Assembly (NCBI RefSeq): GCF_000023065.1 | Contig: NC_012691.1 | Coordinates: forward strand, 2,214,501-2,278,500 | Reading direction: 5' to 3' | From: Tolumonas auensis DSM 9187 | GTDB lineage: Bacteria; Pseudomonadota; Gammaproteobacteria; Enterobacterales; Aeromonadaceae | DNA length: 64,000 nt | Shown: positions 18,627 through 29,790 of the stretch, piece after piece | Numbering within the stretch: position 1 is the first letter of the stretch | Layout of the letters: every line of letters starts with the position of its first letter | Made by a program: the position numbers and the translations under genes | Notes under the pieces: model-generated | Database searches by the model: none | Told to the model about the DNA's origin: nothing | The model's input: only the letters and a program-made list of their open reading frames with translations

Positions 18627-19739
18627 CTATTTAGATGGTCTTTCAACAACTTGCTTAGTTGCCTCAAGAAATGCTCGTCCAACCTTTCTATCTGGCTCCA
18701 GATGACACCCCTCAGCCCACTCATTCCATGCATTAATAAATACTATTTTTTCATTTTCAGGATATGAAGATACGCTATCTACGGCATACTCCAACCAACG
18801 AGCATACACATTAGAATCCAGATTTTGAATAACAGTTGGAGTTTTTCTTCTCGCCGTATTATCCCAACTAGGGAAAACACAAGGAAATTTCCTATATGTC
18901 TTTGGCCATGACTTTTTAACCATGTTAGATACCAGTGCTGCATAATTCACTTTATTCACAGCAGATACTTTCGTTTTCAGAAGCTGGTAAATAAATTTTG
19001 GTAAAATTTTCCTTGTAACATCAACTAAAAACTGAGAAGTAGAACTAGCAACTGGAAAATCGCGACGATCTGGTTGAAAATCAACGATAGCATCATATCC
19101 AAGCTTCAAAATGTCTTCATCTGAAAGATCAACAAAGCCATTTTTTACCGCACAGATATATAAGCCTGGTAGCCCAGAATCTACAGCTTTCGCTCGCCAT
19201 TTTGCAAAATATTGTACAGGATTAGGAATACGATCAGGACGATAAACTAGAAACATCGGTAAGCCATTAACTTTTATATATCGTTCATCGTTGAAGTAAT
19301 CAAGTAAGGCTGCCACATGCTGTTCAGAGTCTTGATCTGTATAATCTTGACTGATTAAGACTTGTCTCTCCATACCATCCCAAGCCCTAGTCCAGTTTTC
19401 ATTTGCCCAACATATACAGAACGGGAAATCAGGTTTTTTTGCTGATAAGACTTCTTTTAAAGGTCTATCTAAAAGCTGTTTACCATTGAACCAGTAATGG
19501 TAATAACAAAAACCATCTATTCCGTAGTTTTTTGCTAGTAGAGCTTGCTTTTCTCTTGTTTCAGATAACCGCAAATCATAAAAACCCATATCCGCGGGAA
19601 TTTGTGGTTGATGATGACCACTAAATCGAGGTCTAGCAGCCGAAACATTCGTCCATTCAGTAAAACCCTCCCCCCACCATTCATCATTTTCTTTTATAGG
19701 ATGATATTGAGGTAAATAGAAAGCCAGAACTTTAGACAT
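18627..19739 (-). CDS. WbsX-like / GH99-type glycan-acting protein
   Basis: 370 residues from the ATG at 19739, which follows AAGGG. The N-terminus (AFYLPQYHPIKEND, WWGEGFTEWTNV) and the blocks DGFCYYHYWFNGKQLL, FPFCICWANENWTRAWDG and FINAWNEWAEGCHLEPD are the hallmarks of the WbsX family (PF14307), related to endo-mannosidase-like GH99 barrels. Proteins of this family occur in O-antigen and capsule loci and have been called glycosyltransferases, but the fold suggests a glycosidase or transglycosidase. No signal peptide is seen, so it should act in the cytoplasm. It follows wzy directly. Confidence 0.8.
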   Translation of the reverse strand: MSKVLAFYLPQYHPIKENDEWWGEGFTEWTNVSAARPRFSGHHQPQIPADMGFYDLRLSETREKQALLAKNYGIDGFCYYHYWFNGKQLLDRPLKEVLSAKKPDFPFCICWANENWTRAWDGMERQVLISQDYTDQDSEQHVAALLDYFNDERYIKVNGLPMFLVYRPDRIPNPVQYFAKWRAKAVDSGLPGLYICAVKNGFVDLSDEDILKLGYDAIVDFQPDRRDFPVASSTSQFLVDVTRKILPKFIYQLLKTKVSAVNKVNYAALVSNMVKKSWPKTYRKFPCVFPSWDNTARRKTPTVIQNLDSNVYARWLEYAVDSVSSYPENEKIVFINAWNEWAEGCHLEPDRKVGRAFLEATKQVVERPSK

Positions 19740-19759
19740 ATAATCGCCCTTATAGTAAA

Positions 19760-21061
19760 TCAACTATTTTTTTCAAAAAAACTTGAGCTGGAAAAAGAAA
19801 AAAATCTATATAAAAAATAAAACAAAATAAAAATCAATGGATATATTACTAAAGCATTAATGAATCCGGTAATAGCCAAAGCAATATCTAACTCAAGTCT
19901 GCTTGCCGCAACAATTAAAAGAGAAAACAAAATACTTTCAAACCATCTTCCTCCTCGTCTAGCGCACCATAACCCACGGCACAAGCCTAGAACTGAGCCT
20001 AATATAGCTGAATAAAAAAATGCGCCAAAGAAACCATAATATATTAATCCAAAAACATTATGTCTCGGATTTGGTCCAATATAATCAACTGGGTAATAGA
20101 GTCGGTACAATTTATACCCTAATGGAGTAAGAACCTCATCTTGACTTATTACATGTAAATTTTTAAGAATCCCATTAAATGTAGCAATAAACCAATTCGC
20201 AGAATCAATTAAAAGATATGCATTGTCAGGGTACGACATGTAAAAAGTATCCCCTGAAATAATTAGCCTGTAAACTAAATAATAAAATGCGTTAGCACTC
20301 TTTGAGTAAATCATTAAAATACAGCCAAAGAGAGCAATAGGAATCAAAAACTTAACATATCGATTAAGCGGGTTAGAACTCGAGCCAAAGAACCAAAAGA
20401 AGAACAGAAAAATAACAGACAGAAACTCAACAAAAAAAGATTTCGATCCGAGACTTACTCCATAAAAAATAACAATCATCAAACCGAAATAGGCCAAAAA
20501 TCTACCAACCAATCCATTATTGCTAATAAAAATAATTTTTAATGCAAAAAAAACAATCACAACATAAAAAACATCCAAAAACCGCTTTATGTTTGAAAAA
20601 AGTGAATCATTGTAATTTTGTAGCCGAGAACCACCATCCATCTCATTCAAAGCAGGAATACCAAAAAAATAAACACTAAGAGAAAACAAAAAGACAAACG
20701 AGGATAGAGAACAAAAATAAAAAAAGTTATCCCACTGGGAAAAGAAATGGATTTTATTCCTTTTTAATCTAAAAAAATAAACACTAAAAATCTTTTCAAA
20801 AAAAACAAAAAAAACAAAAAAAACACTCTGAGTGAAAACAAAATGAAAAAGCAACAAATCATCTATTTTATCTACACTCCACAAAAAAAACACTGTACTT
20901 GATGCTAACGCAGAAAAAAAGAAGTTATAAAAAAGAGGATCCAGCATGGAAAAAACAAACCGACGCAGAAAAACATAATAAATGAGCATTGTTGCTATTA
21001 GCGATAACGAATAATAAGTTTTATTATCTAGCAAAACATTAAAATACTCAGCATTATCCAC
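19760..21061 (-). CDS. wzy: Putative O-antigen polymerase (Wzy-like)
   Basis: A 433-residue, very hydrophobic protein with about 11-12 membrane helices and a periplasmic loop in the second half (about residues 265-335), the topology of Wzy. Sequence is divergent, as is usual for Wzy, and AT-rich. A GTG start at 21061 follows GGAGGG; it overlaps the preceding glycosyltransferase by eight bases. It would polymerise lipid-linked repeat units at the periplasmic face, with Wzz setting length. Assignment rests on topology and context, not on motifs. Confidence 0.75.
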   Translation of the reverse strand: MDNAEYFNVLLDNKTYYSLSLIATMLIYYVFLRRFVFSMLDPLFYNFFFSALASSTVFFLWSVDKIDDLLLFHFVFTQSVFFVFFVFFEKIFSVYFFRLKRNKIHFFSQWDNFFYFCSLSSFVFLFSLSVYFFGIPALNEMDGGSRLQNYNDSLFSNIKRFLDVFYVVIVFFALKIIFISNNGLVGRFLAYFGLMIVIFYGVSLGSKSFFVEFLSVIFLFFFWFFGSSSNPLNRYVKFLIPIALFGCILMIYSKSANAFYYLVYRLIISGDTFYMSYPDNAYLLIDSANWFIATFNGILKNLHVISQDEVLTPLGYKLYRLYYPVDYIGPNPRHNVFGLIYYGFFGAFFYSAILGSVLGLCRGLWCARRGGRWFESILFSLLIVAASRLELDIALAITGFINALVIYPLIFILFYFLYRFFSFSSSSFFEKNS

Positions 21062-21782
21062 AAAAAGCCCTCCAGAACAACTTTATTTTTCTAAGAAAGG
21101 CATAAACCATAAAATATAAAAATCCAAAATTAGCTTTAACAAGATTGTTTTTATCCCGGGAAAAATCGTTATCTTTTAGTACAGAAGATGCGCCATTTGT
21201 AGAATAAGCAGCCACAACCAAATTCATATACTTCCAAATATTCGAATTTAATGAAAATGCTTCTAAATTCAGCGCATAATCAGCCAACAACTTATATTTG
21301 CAATTATATTCCCTTCCAAGAAAAAACCCTCTAGGATAGAAAATGGCTTGATGCGGTATGTTTTTAAAAAGAATTTTAACTTTATTAAATCGCCCTCCTA
21401 GCTTTTTAGATATATCTCCATCCAATATTACATCGCCATAAAAAATACTATTATTATCATCTATTTTTCCTATTAACCGAGCAACTTCATCAAGAACGTT
21501 TAGCAATCTATCATCAGCCCCCAAAAAATACAAATAATCCCCTTTAGCTATACGAACGCCCTTATTCATTGCATCATAAATGCCATTATCCGGTTCACTC
21601 CTCCAAAAACTTATGTACTCATCATATTTCTTTATAATATCTACAGTTCCATCAATTGAACCTCCATCTATAATAATGAGTTCAATTTTTTTATAGTGTT
21701 GAGATATAACACTTAATATCGCATCTTCAATATAGTTTGCAGCATTAAACACAACAATAATAACAGAGAAAATTGGATTCAT
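21054..21782 (-). CDS. Glycosyltransferase family 2
   Basis: A 242-residue GT-A enzyme: FSVIIVVFNAANYIEDAI at the N-terminus, IIIDGGSIDGT, and the pattern EPDNGIYDAMNKGVRIAKGDYLYFLGADDRL typical of WcaA/WbbD-like family 2 transferases. A conserved IPHQAIFYPR stretch follows in the second half. It probably adds one sugar of the repeat unit on the cytoplasmic side; donor unknown. It is AT-rich like its wzy neighbour and overlaps it by eight bases. Confidence 0.85.
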   Translation of the reverse strand: MNPIFSVIIVVFNAANYIEDAILSVISQHYKKIELIIIDGGSIDGTVDIIKKYDEYISFWRSEPDNGIYDAMNKGVRIAKGDYLYFLGADDRLLNVLDEVARLIGKIDDNNSIFYGDVILDGDISKKLGGRFNKVKILFKNIPHQAIFYPRGFFLGREYNCKYKLLADYALNLEAFSLNSNIWKYMNLVVAAYSTNGASSVLKDNDFSRDKNNLVKANFGFLYFMVYAFLRKIKLFWRAFCG

Positions 21783-21915
21783 TCTAAAAAACCACCGAAA
21801 TTTAATTTAAAAATTCAACTATTTCAGACAAGTAAAGATTAATCCAAAATAATATGTAAAAATTACACGTTAATCAAACCGGCGAAGAATATTTATAAAT
21901 ATTCTTTAAATAAAT

Positions 21916-23286
21916 CTAGCCACAGAGAATATTTAGAATTTCTTTTGTTTTTTCAGATATGGATACCGCTCTACCTCGCGACTCAACATTAAGCCTTACC
22001 AACGGCTCAGTATTGGAACTACGCAGGTTAAAGCGCCAGTCAGGGAACTCCAGACTGATACCATCGGTTTCATCCAGCAATAATGCTTCCTGCTGATAAG
22101 TTGCCAGCACACGAGCAATGGCCATTTTTGGATCAGCCAGTTTGCTGTTGATCTCGCCTGATGCTGGATAGGCTGCCATACGGTCACCCACCAGTTGCTG
22201 CAGTGTCTGACCTTTGACACACAGCAGTTCGGCAACCAATAACCATGGGATCATACCTGAATCGCAGTAGGCAAAATCACGAAAATAGTGATGTGCACTC
22301 ATTTCACCGCCGTAGATGGCGTCTTCTGCCCGCATACGTTCCTTGATAAAGGCATGGCCGGTTTTAGACATCACTGGTACCCCGCCTGCGCTGCTGACTA
22401 CATCAATCGTGTTCCAGGATAAACGTGGATCATGAATGATTTTCGCACCTGGCTGTTTTTGCAGGAAAGCATCGGCCAACAAACCTACGATGTAATAACC
22501 TTCAATAAAGCCACCGTGTTCATCAAACAGGAAGCAGCGGTCGAAATCACCGTCAAAGGCTATGCCCATATCGGCACCATGCGCTTTCACCGCATCGGCG
22601 GTATCCTGACGGCATTCAGGTAACAATGGATTAGGAATACCGTTCGGGAAGTTACCATCGGCTTCATGATGCACCTTGATAAATTCAACCGGCACGGCTA
22701 ATACCTTGAAACGACGCTCGATTTCATCAATGACATGGCCTGCTGCGCCGTTGCCGCTGTTCACCACCAGTTTCAGCGGTTTGAAATTAGCCGGATTGAT
22801 ATAGCTCATCAGATGATCGACATAGGCATCGATAATAGAGATCTGCTGATAACTGCCCTGGCAGACCGGGTCGGCCGGTGCAAAATTGTTTTCTTCCGCC
22901 AGCCGCTGGATATCACGTAAACCGGTGTCACCACTGATCGGTTTCGCACCTTCACACACCAGCTTCATACCGTTGTAATCCATTGGGTTATGACTGGCGG
23001 TGACTTCGATACCGCCATCCACTCCGAGATGGAAGGTGGCAAAATAGATCTCTTCGGTGCCGGAAAGGCCGATATCCAGTACATCTGTGCCGGCATCGCG
23101 CAGGCCATTGCTCAGCGCCTGTTTCAGGCTTTCACTGGTCAGGCGCACATCACCGCCAACTACCACGATTTTCGGCTTGGCAAATTCACCGTAAGCACGG
23201 CCAATGCGGTAGGCAATATCTTCGTTCAGCTCATCACCGAGGCGGCCGCGGATGTCATAGGCTTTGAAACAATTTAATGTTTTCAT
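21916..23286 (-). CDS. manB: Phosphomannomutase
   Basis: Converts mannose-6-phosphate to mannose-1-phosphate for GDP-mannose. 456 aa, the length of CpsG/ManB. The phosphoserine loop [14 protein letters not shown] (Ser98), the metal loop [12 protein letters not shown] and the sugar-binding [12 protein letters not shown] are visible. GC content is back to the genome level here, in contrast to wzy and GT2 next door. Downstream of manC by about 25 bp. Confidence 0.95.
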   Translation of the reverse strand: MKTLNCFKAYDIRGRLGDELNEDIAYRIGRAYGEFAKPKIVVVGGDVRLTSESLKQALSNGLRDAGTDVLDIGLSGTEEIYFATFHLGVDGGIEVTASHNPMDYNGMKLVCEGAKPISGDTGLRDIQRLAEENNFAPADPVCQGSYQQISIIDAYVDHLMSYINPANFKPLKLVVNSGNGAAGHVIDEIERRFKVLAVPVEFIKVHHEADGNFPNGIPNPLLPECRQDTADAVKAHGADMGIAFDGDFDRCFLFDEHGGFIEGYYIVGLLADAFLQKQPGAKIIHDPRLSWNTIDVVSSAGGVPVMSKTGHAFIKERMRAEDAIYGGEMSAHHYFRDFAYCDSGMIPWLLVAELLCVKGQTLQQLVGDRMAAYPASGEINSKLADPKMAIARVLATYQQEALLLDETDGISLEFPDWRFNLRSSNTEPLVRLNVESRGRAVSISEKTKEILNILCG

Positions 23287-23310
23287 AGTGTCTCTTCAGA
23301 AAAATAAAAA

Positions 23311-24708
23311 TTAAACAGTGTAGTCAAGACGGATTACATCGTCTTCTTCCAGATAGGCCCCGGTTCTGACTTCAATCAGTTCCAAAGGCACTTTGCCGGG
23401 ATTTTCCAATGAATGCGGCACACCGATCGGGATATAGGTTGATTCATTTTCAGTTACCAGAAATATTTTATCCCCAATTTGCACTTTTGCTGTACCAGAA
23501 ACCACCACCCAGTGCTCTGCGCGGTGATAATGGATCTGAGTAGTAGTACGCTGACCGGGTTTTACCGTCACTTTTTTGACATGGAAACGTTCGCCATCTG
23601 AAATAGCGTCGTGACTGCCCCACGGTCGGTAGGCCTCACGGTGCTGCAGATGTTCGCTACGGTTCGCCGCTTTTAGCTGCGCCACGATCGCTTTCACATC
23701 CTGCACGTTGTTTTTATTGGCAACCAGCACGGCATCTTTGGTCTCAACGATAATCAGATCATCCACGCCGACGGTGCTGACCAGCTTGTGCTGCGCATAG
23801 ATATAGCTGTTGCGGGTCTGCGTAGTCAGCACATCGCCACGGATGGCATTGCCATCTTCATCCTTGCTATTCACTTCCCACAATGCCGACCAAGAGCCGA
23901 CATCGCTCCATTGAGCATCCATCGGCACCACCACGGCGTCCTGGGTTTTTTCCATGACCGCATAATCGATGGAATCATCCGGACAAGCCAGAAATGCCGC
24001 TTCATTGAGGCGCAGGAAATCCAGATCGTGATGCACTCCTTGCATTGCCTGCTGGCAGGCGGCAAGAATGTCCGGACGGTGTGTTGCCAGTTCTTCCAGA
24101 TAACGGGAAGCCCGGAACATAAACATCCCGCTGTTCCAGTAATATTCCTTACTGGCAAGATAGATTTCTGCGGTAGCCAGATCCGGCTTTTCAACAAAGG
24201 CCGCCACCTGATAAGCCTCGGCCGATACCGCCTTACCCTGACGAATATAGCCATAGCCTGTTTCCGGCGCATGCGGCACGATACCGAAGGTCACCAGTTT
24301 ACCGGCAGCAGCCTGCGGTAATGCCTGCTGCACCGCCTGAATAAAATGGACCTGATTCTGGATGACGTGATCAGCCGCCAGCACCAGCAGTAACGGGTCT
24401 TCGCCCTGTGCAGTGGCATGTAATGCCGCCAGTGCAATGGCCGGCGCAGTATTGCGCCCTGCCGGTTCGAGGATAATGCCGCTATGCGCAAAATGACGCT
24501 GGCGTAACTGCTCTGCCACAATAAAACGGTGTTCTTCGTTACAGATCAGAACCGGGGCCTGATGTTCCAGCCCCTGCAGACGTGCGACCGTATCCTGCAG
24601 CATGCTGTTGTCACCGGTCAGCGTCAGAAACTGTTTCGGATAAAGAGTGCGCGACAGTGGCCATAACCGGGTACCGGAACCACCGGCCATAATGACAGGT
24701 AACAGCAT
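23311..24708 (-). CDS. manC: Mannose-1-phosphate guanylyltransferase / mannose-6-phosphate isomerase
   Basis: A two-domain enzyme making GDP-mannose. The N-terminal nucleotidyltransferase domain has [12 protein letters not shown] (9-20) and FVEKPD; the C-terminal cupin (about 350-465) has the type II isomerase region [17 protein letters not shown]. 465 aa is close to the family length. The start follows TAGGGATTAT. It lies between gmm and manB, the order also found in the E. coli colanic acid cluster. Confidence 0.95.
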   Translation of the reverse strand: MLLPVIMAGGSGTRLWPLSRTLYPKQFLTLTGDNSMLQDTVARLQGLEHQAPVLICNEEHRFIVAEQLRQRHFAHSGIILEPAGRNTAPAIALAALHATAQGEDPLLLVLAADHVIQNQVHFIQAVQQALPQAAAGKLVTFGIVPHAPETGYGYIRQGKAVSAEAYQVAAFVEKPDLATAEIYLASKEYYWNSGMFMFRASRYLEELATHRPDILAACQQAMQGVHHDLDFLRLNEAAFLACPDDSIDYAVMEKTQDAVVVPMDAQWSDVGSWSALWEVNSKDEDGNAIRGDVLTTQTRNSYIYAQHKLVSTVGVDDLIIVETKDAVLVANKNNVQDVKAIVAQLKAANRSEHLQHREAYRPWGSHDAISDGERFHVKKVTVKPGQRTTTQIHYHRAEHWVVVSGTAKVQIGDKIFLVTENESTYIPIGVPHSLENPGKVPLELIEVRTGAYLEEDDVIRLDYTV

Positions 24709-24715
24709 ATAATCC

Positions 24716-25183
24716 CTATTTATTGTTCTGAAAATACTGTTTAGTATGAAAGTGAACGTCCGATGAATTCAGTAATTCATCGACGGGAAACCAGCGGTAA
24801 GAGTGGTGCTGTTCATGCGGTAACTGTGCCGGTAACGCATCAATATCCAGCTGATAACCCAGCACAACATAGTGTGTAGAGAAATCATCGCCGGAAAAAT
24901 TATCCGCATAGAAATGCTCAAATGGCCCGAGGAACAAGGCATTCTGCATATTGCATGAGATCAGGCCGAGCTCTTCATTCACCAGCCGGGTAAACGCATT
25001 TGCCAACAGTTCATCCTTTCTGACCCGGCCGCCGGGAACAAACCAGTATCCCTGCGCCGGCCGGTTAACCCGCTGGCCAAGCAGTATCTGACCTTGCGGG
25101 TTACGGACAATCAGATCAACAGAAATCAGCGGCGTATTGGCAACTACCGACTTAAACAATTCAGTGTCTAATCGTTGGGTCAT
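24716..25183 (-). CDS. gmm: GDP-mannose mannosyl hydrolase (Nudix)
   Basis: 155 aa from the ATG at 25183, one base after the fcl stop; the reading frame is open far upstream but that part overlaps fcl and is not real. The protein shows the modified Nudix region of Gmm: [19 protein letters not shown] followed by RLVNEELG, shorter than the canonical Nudix box. The enzyme splits GDP-mannose (and GDP-glucose) to GDP and the free sugar and may balance GDP-sugar pools. The gmd-fcl-gmm-manC order matches colanic acid type loci. Confidence 0.92.
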   Translation of the reverse strand: MTQRLDTELFKSVVANTPLISVDLIVRNPQGQILLGQRVNRPAQGYWFVPGGRVRKDELLANAFTRLVNEELGLISCNMQNALFLGPFEHFYADNFSGDDFSTHYVVLGYQLDIDALPAQLPHEQHHSYRWFPVDELLNSSDVHFHTKQYFQNNK

Positions 25184-25184
25184 G

Positions 25185-26150
25185 TTATTTACGGAAGTTG
25201 TCCTGATTAGCCAGGAACCACTGATAGGTTTTAGCCAGCCCCTGTTCCAGAGTGGTGGCGTAGCGCCAGCCCAGATCAGCCAAGCGGGAAACATCCAGCA
25301 GTTTACGAGGCGTGCCATCCGGTTTCGTGCTGTCAAACACCACTTGGCCAGTGAAACCCACCACTTTCGCCATGGTTTCAGCCAGTTCACGAATGGAGCA
25401 GTCCACCCCAGTGCCGACATTAATATGAGACAGCATCGGCTGGGTGTTGGCCTGATAAGTCGCGTTATCCAGCTCCATCACATGAACAGAGGCTGCGGCC
25501 ATATCATCCACATACAGGAATTCGCGCATCGGCTTCCCGCTGCCCCATACCACAACTTCAGCATCACCGCGCAATTTCGCTTCATGGAAACGACGCAGCA
25601 GCGCCGGGATCACATGAGAATTTTCCGGATGGAAATTATCATTCTCACCATACAGATTGGTCGGCATCACCGAGCGGTAATCGCGGCCATACTGACGGTT
25701 ATACGATTCGCACAGCTTGATACCGGCAATCTTGGCGATGGCATACGGCTCGTTGGTCGCTTCCAGTGTGCCCTGCAGCAGCTCACTTTCGGTGATCGGC
25801 TGCTTCGCCAGTTTCGGATAAATGCAGGATGACCCCAGGAACAGCAGTTTCTGAACCCCTGACAGATGCGCAGCATGAATGATATTGGCTTCAATCATCA
25901 GGTTCTGATAGATGAACTCCGCCGGATAGGTATTGTTTGCCACAATACCGCCGACCTTGGCGGCAGCCAGATAGACCTGATCGATCTGGTTATCGCGGAA
26001 AAAGGCCTGAACCACATGGCTATCCAGCAGATCCAACTGTGTGCGATCACGCAAGATTAATTCGATATCTGACCGTTGTTCTAACTGACGAATAATGGCA
26101 GAACCCACCATGCCACGATGGCCGGCAACAAAGACACGTTGTTTACTCAT
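25185..26150 (-). CDS. fcl: GDP-L-fucose synthase
   Basis: An epimerase-reductase that turns GDP-4-keto-6-deoxymannose into GDP-L-fucose. The ATG at 26150, preceded by GGAGTAAGG, gives 321 aa, exactly the length of E. coli Fcl. The cofactor motif is [10 protein letters not shown]; the catalytic pair is in [17 protein letters not shown] and the [11 protein letters not shown] block are family marks. It lies seven bp downstream of gmd. Confidence 0.96.
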   Translation of the reverse strand: MSKQRVFVAGHRGMVGSAIIRQLEQRSDIELILRDRTQLDLLDSHVVQAFFRDNQIDQVYLAAAKVGGIVANNTYPAEFIYQNLMIEANIIHAAHLSGVQKLLFLGSSCIYPKLAKQPITESELLQGTLEATNEPYAIAKIAGIKLCESYNRQYGRDYRSVMPTNLYGENDNFHPENSHVIPALLRRFHEAKLRGDAEVVVWGSGKPMREFLYVDDMAAASVHVMELDNATYQANTQPMLSHINVGTGVDCSIRELAETMAKVVGFTGQVVFDSTKPDGTPRKLLDVSRLADLGWRYATTLEQGLAKTYQWFLANQDNFRK

Positions 26151-26157
26151 GGCAGCC

Positions 26158-27273
26158 TTACTCCAGCGACAGGCTGACATCGAAGCCGTGTGATTTTAGC
26201 AGCACATGTTTTTTTGACTCAGCCAAATCACTCCGCACCATCTCTTCGACCATCGTCTGCAGTGTGGTTTCCGGCACCCAGCCTAATTTCTCTTTGGCTT
26301 TGGTCGGATCGCCCAGCAGGGTTTCAACTTCAGAAGGACGGAAATAACGCGGGTCAACGGCTACTATCAAATCGCCAACTTTCGCGCCCGGTGCATTATC
26401 ACCAGACACCGCAGCGACATAACCTTTTTCATCGACACCTGAGCCTTCAAAACGCAGGGTGATACCCAGTTCTTTGGCTGCGAACTCGACGAACTGACGT
26501 ACGGAATATTGTACACCAGTGGCAATAACAAAATCTTCCGGCTGTTCCTGCTGCAGCATCAGCCACTGCATTTTAACGTAATCGCGGGCATGACCCCAGT
26601 CACGTAGTGAATCCATATTACCCAGATAGAGACAAGGCTCTAAACCCTGCGCAATGTTAGCCAAGGCACGGGTAATTTTGCGGGTTACGAAGGTTTCACC
26701 ACGACGCGGGGATTCATGGTTGAACAGAATGCCGTTACAGGCATACATGCCATACGCTTCACGGTAGTTTACCGTGATCCAGTAGGCGTACATCTTGGCG
26801 ACTGCATAAGGCGAACGCGGATAAAACGGCGTGGTTTCTTTCTGTGGCGTTTCCTGCACCAGACCATACAGCTCGGAAGTGGATGCCTGATAGAAACGGG
26901 TTTTCTTTTCCAGACCCAAGAAACGGATTGCTTCTAGCAAACGCAGCGTACCAATCGCATCAACATCAGCGGTATATTCCGGTGATTCGAAAGAAACCGC
27001 CACATGGCTCATCGCACCCAGGTTATATACTTCATCCGGCTTAACTTCGGCCAGAATACGGGTCAGGTTGGAGGTATCAGTCAGATCACCGTAGTGCAGA
27101 TGCAGTTTCGGATTTGTAACATGCGGATCCTGATAAATATGATCAATACGACTAGTGTTAAATGACGAAGCACGGCGTTTAATACCGTGTACTTCATAGC
27201 CTTTTTCTAAAAGAAACTCTGCCAGATAAGAGCCGTCCTGACCAGTGATACCAGTGATAAGTGCTTTTTTCAC
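26158..27273 (-). CDS. gmd: GDP-mannose 4,6-dehydratase
   Basis: First step from GDP-mannose to GDP-fucose. 371 aa with [15 protein letters not shown] for [23 protein letters not shown] and the YAVAK catalytic pair, plus [17 protein letters not shown]. The start is a GTG at 27273, following GGAAGG; one base separates it from the wzx stop, so translation is coupled. Confidence 0.96.
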   Translation of the reverse strand: MKKALITGITGQDGSYLAEFLLEKGYEVHGIKRRASSFNTSRIDHIYQDPHVTNPKLHLHYGDLTDTSNLTRILAEVKPDEVYNLGAMSHVAVSFESPEYTADVDAIGTLRLLEAIRFLGLEKKTRFYQASTSELYGLVQETPQKETTPFYPRSPYAVAKMYAYWITVNYREAYGMYACNGILFNHESPRRGETFVTRKITRALANIAQGLEPCLYLGNMDSLRDWGHARDYVKMQWLMLQQEQPEDFVIATGVQYSVRQFVEFAAKELGITLRFEGSGVDEKGYVAAVSGDNAPGAKVGDLIVAVDPRYFRPSEVETLLGDPTKAKEKLGWVPETTLQTMVEEMVRSDLAESKKHVLLKSHGFDVSLSLE

Positions 27274-27274
27274 G

Positions 27275-28507
27275 CTAAACCTTCCATTTTATTTCACACA
27301 TCAAAATAAGAAACAATAAAAATGCTTCAGACACTACTAATAAAATTGCCGGAACCAATATCCCCCATAGGGGGGTTAATAAAAAACTTAAAAAAACATT
27401 AAAAGATCCACAAATCACTCTAAATCTGACAAAAGTATTGTATTTGTTTGCAGCAAGCCAATAAATCTCCAAAACAACATTAGGAAACCTAAATAAAAAA
27501 AAGAAAGACATAATTGACAGAATTAAAATTGAGGGTTCATATTTTTCTGGATAAAAATACCCAAACAACCAAAAAGAAAAAAACTGATAAGACACAAAAA
27601 TAGAAAAACCCAAGATAATCGAAAGAAAAATAGCTTTTCTTTGCCCAAAGATATCTTCTCCCCTAGATACCTTTGGCATATACAAAGACCATAAAGCATT
27701 TACAACAATCTGACCAATAGATATAAAAGAAGCAGCCGCAGAATAAATAGCAAGTTGAGATGATCCAAGTAGCCCTTCAATTAAAACCCTATCAAAACCA
27801 AAATATAAAAAGAAGGAGAAAAATGAAATAGTAAAAGGTAACCATAAACGCCAAGCAGACAATACCATATACAAAATTACATTAGGTTTGTATGCTCTAT
27901 CAAAAAAACATTCAGATCGAACACATCTTAGATAAAACCAAAATAAATAAGAAAAAAACGAAAAAAGAGAGCCACTAGCAATAGCTAAAATCAAATCATT
28001 TGAAAAGTACAATACCGCTAATTTCAGTAAGAATGGCAAACTCTTAAAAAGAGAATCATTCTTTGAAAAAGACACCAATTCATTTTTTTTCTGATAAAAG
28101 AAGAAAATGTTTTTTTGCAACACTCCGTATGCATATGCCTCAGGTATATAAACAATAAAGATTAAAATAATATTATTATTGCGTCCCCCTAATAACAAAT
28201 ATGAGATGATAATAAACAACAATACAAAAAAGAACAAGTTTGTAGGGTAAAAAAGTCCATTCCCATTAGAATAACTTTGAGACAACCCCTTTTTGCTTAA
28301 TAAAAAGTCCCTCAAACCTAAATCAGAAAATCCAGTTAAAACCGAAACTAGGGCAATACAAATTGCGAGCTCCCCATACACATTAATTGCAGTTAAGTGA
28401 GCCACAAAAATCAGAAATAGAAAATTTAGTGCTGGAGGCAAAATCATAGATAAAGCAACCGAGCAGACATTTATTAACTCTTTATTTAAAATCATTTTCA
28501 TTTTCAT
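27275..28507 (-). CDS. wzx: Putative O-antigen flippase (Wzx)
   Basis: 410-residue polytopic protein with about 12 helices spread over the full length, AT-rich (many Ile/Phe/Lys codons). The N-terminal part ([23 protein letters not shown]) and the mid-protein [25 protein letters not shown] stretch match polysaccharide_synt/Wzx exporters, in which such a block precedes helix 8. It would flip Und-PP-linked repeat units across the inner membrane. It follows wzz by about 40 bp and starts the serotype-specific part of the locus. Confidence 0.83.
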   Translation of the reverse strand: MKMKMILNKELINVCSVALSMILPPALNFLFLIFVAHLTAINVYGELAICIALVSVLTGFSDLGLRDFLLSKKGLSQSYSNGNGLFYPTNLFFFVLLFIIISYLLLGGRNNNIILIFIVYIPEAYAYGVLQKNIFFFYQKKNELVSFSKNDSLFKSLPFLLKLAVLYFSNDLILAIASGSLFSFFSYLFWFYLRCVRSECFFDRAYKPNVILYMVLSAWRLWLPFTISFFSFFLYFGFDRVLIEGLLGSSQLAIYSAAASFISIGQIVVNALWSLYMPKVSRGEDIFGQRKAIFLSIILGFSIFVSYQFFSFWLFGYFYPEKYEPSILILSIMSFFFLFRFPNVVLEIYWLAANKYNTFVRFRVICGSFNVFLSFLLTPLWGILVPAILLVVSEAFLLFLILMCEIKWKV

Positions 28508-28544
28508 ATATAAAAATATTTAATCTGCTCAGTTGTTCTTGCCA

Positions 28545-29663
28545 TTATTTATTACAACAAGCTAAATTCAAAAAGACCTTTTTTATTAGTATGGCAATAC
28601 AGCTTAATATCATTCCAAACAAAAAGCTGACAACAATAATCAGAGTTCTTTTCGGTCCGTCCCTAGTCAACGGCTCACTCGGCGCCTGTAAATACCGGTA
28701 ACTTTTTATATCAACCTTAAACTCCGGTAACTTTTTCAGCTCAGTTAGCATACGTTCTACTTCATAGTAACGTACCGGCATAGTTACAGGTTTATTTACC
28801 AGGTTATCAATTTGTGCATCAAGTGCTTTTGTTCCCAAGAAGAACAGCATATCTCTAGAGCTAACATTAGCATTACCCTGCATTGCACTGAGGTTTAACT
28901 CTTTGATATTCGCTTTTTCAGCTACACTTTTTGCTTTTCTAATAATGTCTATTGAATTATTTCTATCAGTCTCTGCTCTGAACTCAAGAAGTTTTTTTTC
29001 ATTTTCTAACTCAGCAACTTCTTCTTTCAGTATAGTTTTTAATTCTGTGCTTTTACTCTTCCACACTTTTGCATTCAGTTTATCAACATACTGAATTAAT
29101 AATTCTTTTGCTGTTGTCGCATCATTAACAGACAAAGATACAGAAGGGAATTTTACTTTTTGTTCATCGATTGGAACAACAGTTATGTTTTTTTCTATTA
29201 AATCATCTAATTTTTTTTCTTTATCTTTTTCTGATTTAATATTTATTACCAAATTATGGTAATAATCACTTTGTGACCAGAATTCGCGGCGTAAATCGAT
29301 AGAGTTGGTCTGCTTCTGAAATTCAGTAAACACTTCTTTCGTTATTTGATCTGGTATTAGCGTTATAGCGCCAATAGTTGGCTTTTGTAAGGTACGTCTC
29401 AGCTGCTGAGTAAATTCATAGTATGAACCGATCTCTTCCAGCTTTGGCGCATCAAACACCGCTTTCGACGTCCACACTTCTTCTGCAGTAAATGCATAAA
29501 TTCCGGCAACTAGGGTAGTTGCCGCTGTCACCAGTGCAATTTTCGCCTTTTGCTTCCACAGGGTACGGAACAGCTCCACCAGATCAATTTCGTCATTGTC
29601 CTGATAAGGCATTGGATATGGATAAGGCATGTTTGCTTGTTGCGGGAACTCTTTGTTATTCAT
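28545..29663 (-). CDS. wzz: Polysaccharide chain length determinant (Wzz)
   Basis: 372 residues: Pro/Tyr-rich cytoplasmic N-terminus, IDLVELFRTLWKQKAKI leading into the first helix (about 39-60), a large mostly helical periplasmic domain with coiled-coil segments, and a second helix near the C-terminus preceded by the proline-rich SEPLTRDGPKR. This is the Wzz/PCP-1 layout. It controls the chain length made by Wzy. First gene after the JUMPStart/ops element. Confidence 0.93.
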   Translation of the reverse strand: MNNKEFPQQANMPYPYPMPYQDNDEIDLVELFRTLWKQKAKIALVTAATTLVAGIYAFTAEEVWTSKAVFDAPKLEEIGSYYEFTQQLRRTLQKPTIGAITLIPDQITKEVFTEFQKQTNSIDLRREFWSQSDYYHNLVINIKSEKDKEKKLDDLIEKNITVVPIDEQKVKFPSVSLSVNDATTAKELLIQYVDKLNAKVWKSKSTELKTILKEEVAELENEKKLLEFRAETDRNNSIDIIRKAKSVAEKANIKELNLSAMQGNANVSSRDMLFFLGTKALDAQIDNLVNKPVTMPVRYYEVERMLTELKKLPEFKVDIKSYRYLQAPSEPLTRDGPKRTLIIVVSFLFGMILSCIAILIKKVFLNLACCNK

Positions 29664-29731
29664 AATTCACTCAAATTACTGTGGGTGATAATAATTCGTA
29701 TTAAATAAAAGAAGGTTTTACTGAATTTTTT

Positions 29732-29767
29732 CTACGCTACCGCCCCTGGCTTACCACTGCCACAGTG
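29732..29767 (-). promoter_or_regulatory. JUMPStart element with ops (RfaH recruitment site)
   Basis: Read on the minus strand it starts CACTGTGGCAGTGGTAAG and continues CCAGGGGCGGTAGCGTAG, closely matching the 39-bp JUMPStart consensus. The ops core GGCGGTAGCGTA occupies 29744-29733 (11 of 12 with GGCGGTAGCGTG). ops pauses RNA polymerase and recruits RfaH for long polysaccharide operons. It lies about 70 bp upstream of wzz and points into the locus. rfaH itself is not in the window. Confidence 0.9.
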
Positions 29768-29790
29768 CGGATGGAGACTTAGATTGTGAA

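Noticed and set aside
25184-25420. 79-codon N-terminal extension of the gmm reading frame
   Set aside because: It lies wholly inside fcl in another frame; the Gmm family N-terminus begins at the ATG at 25183.
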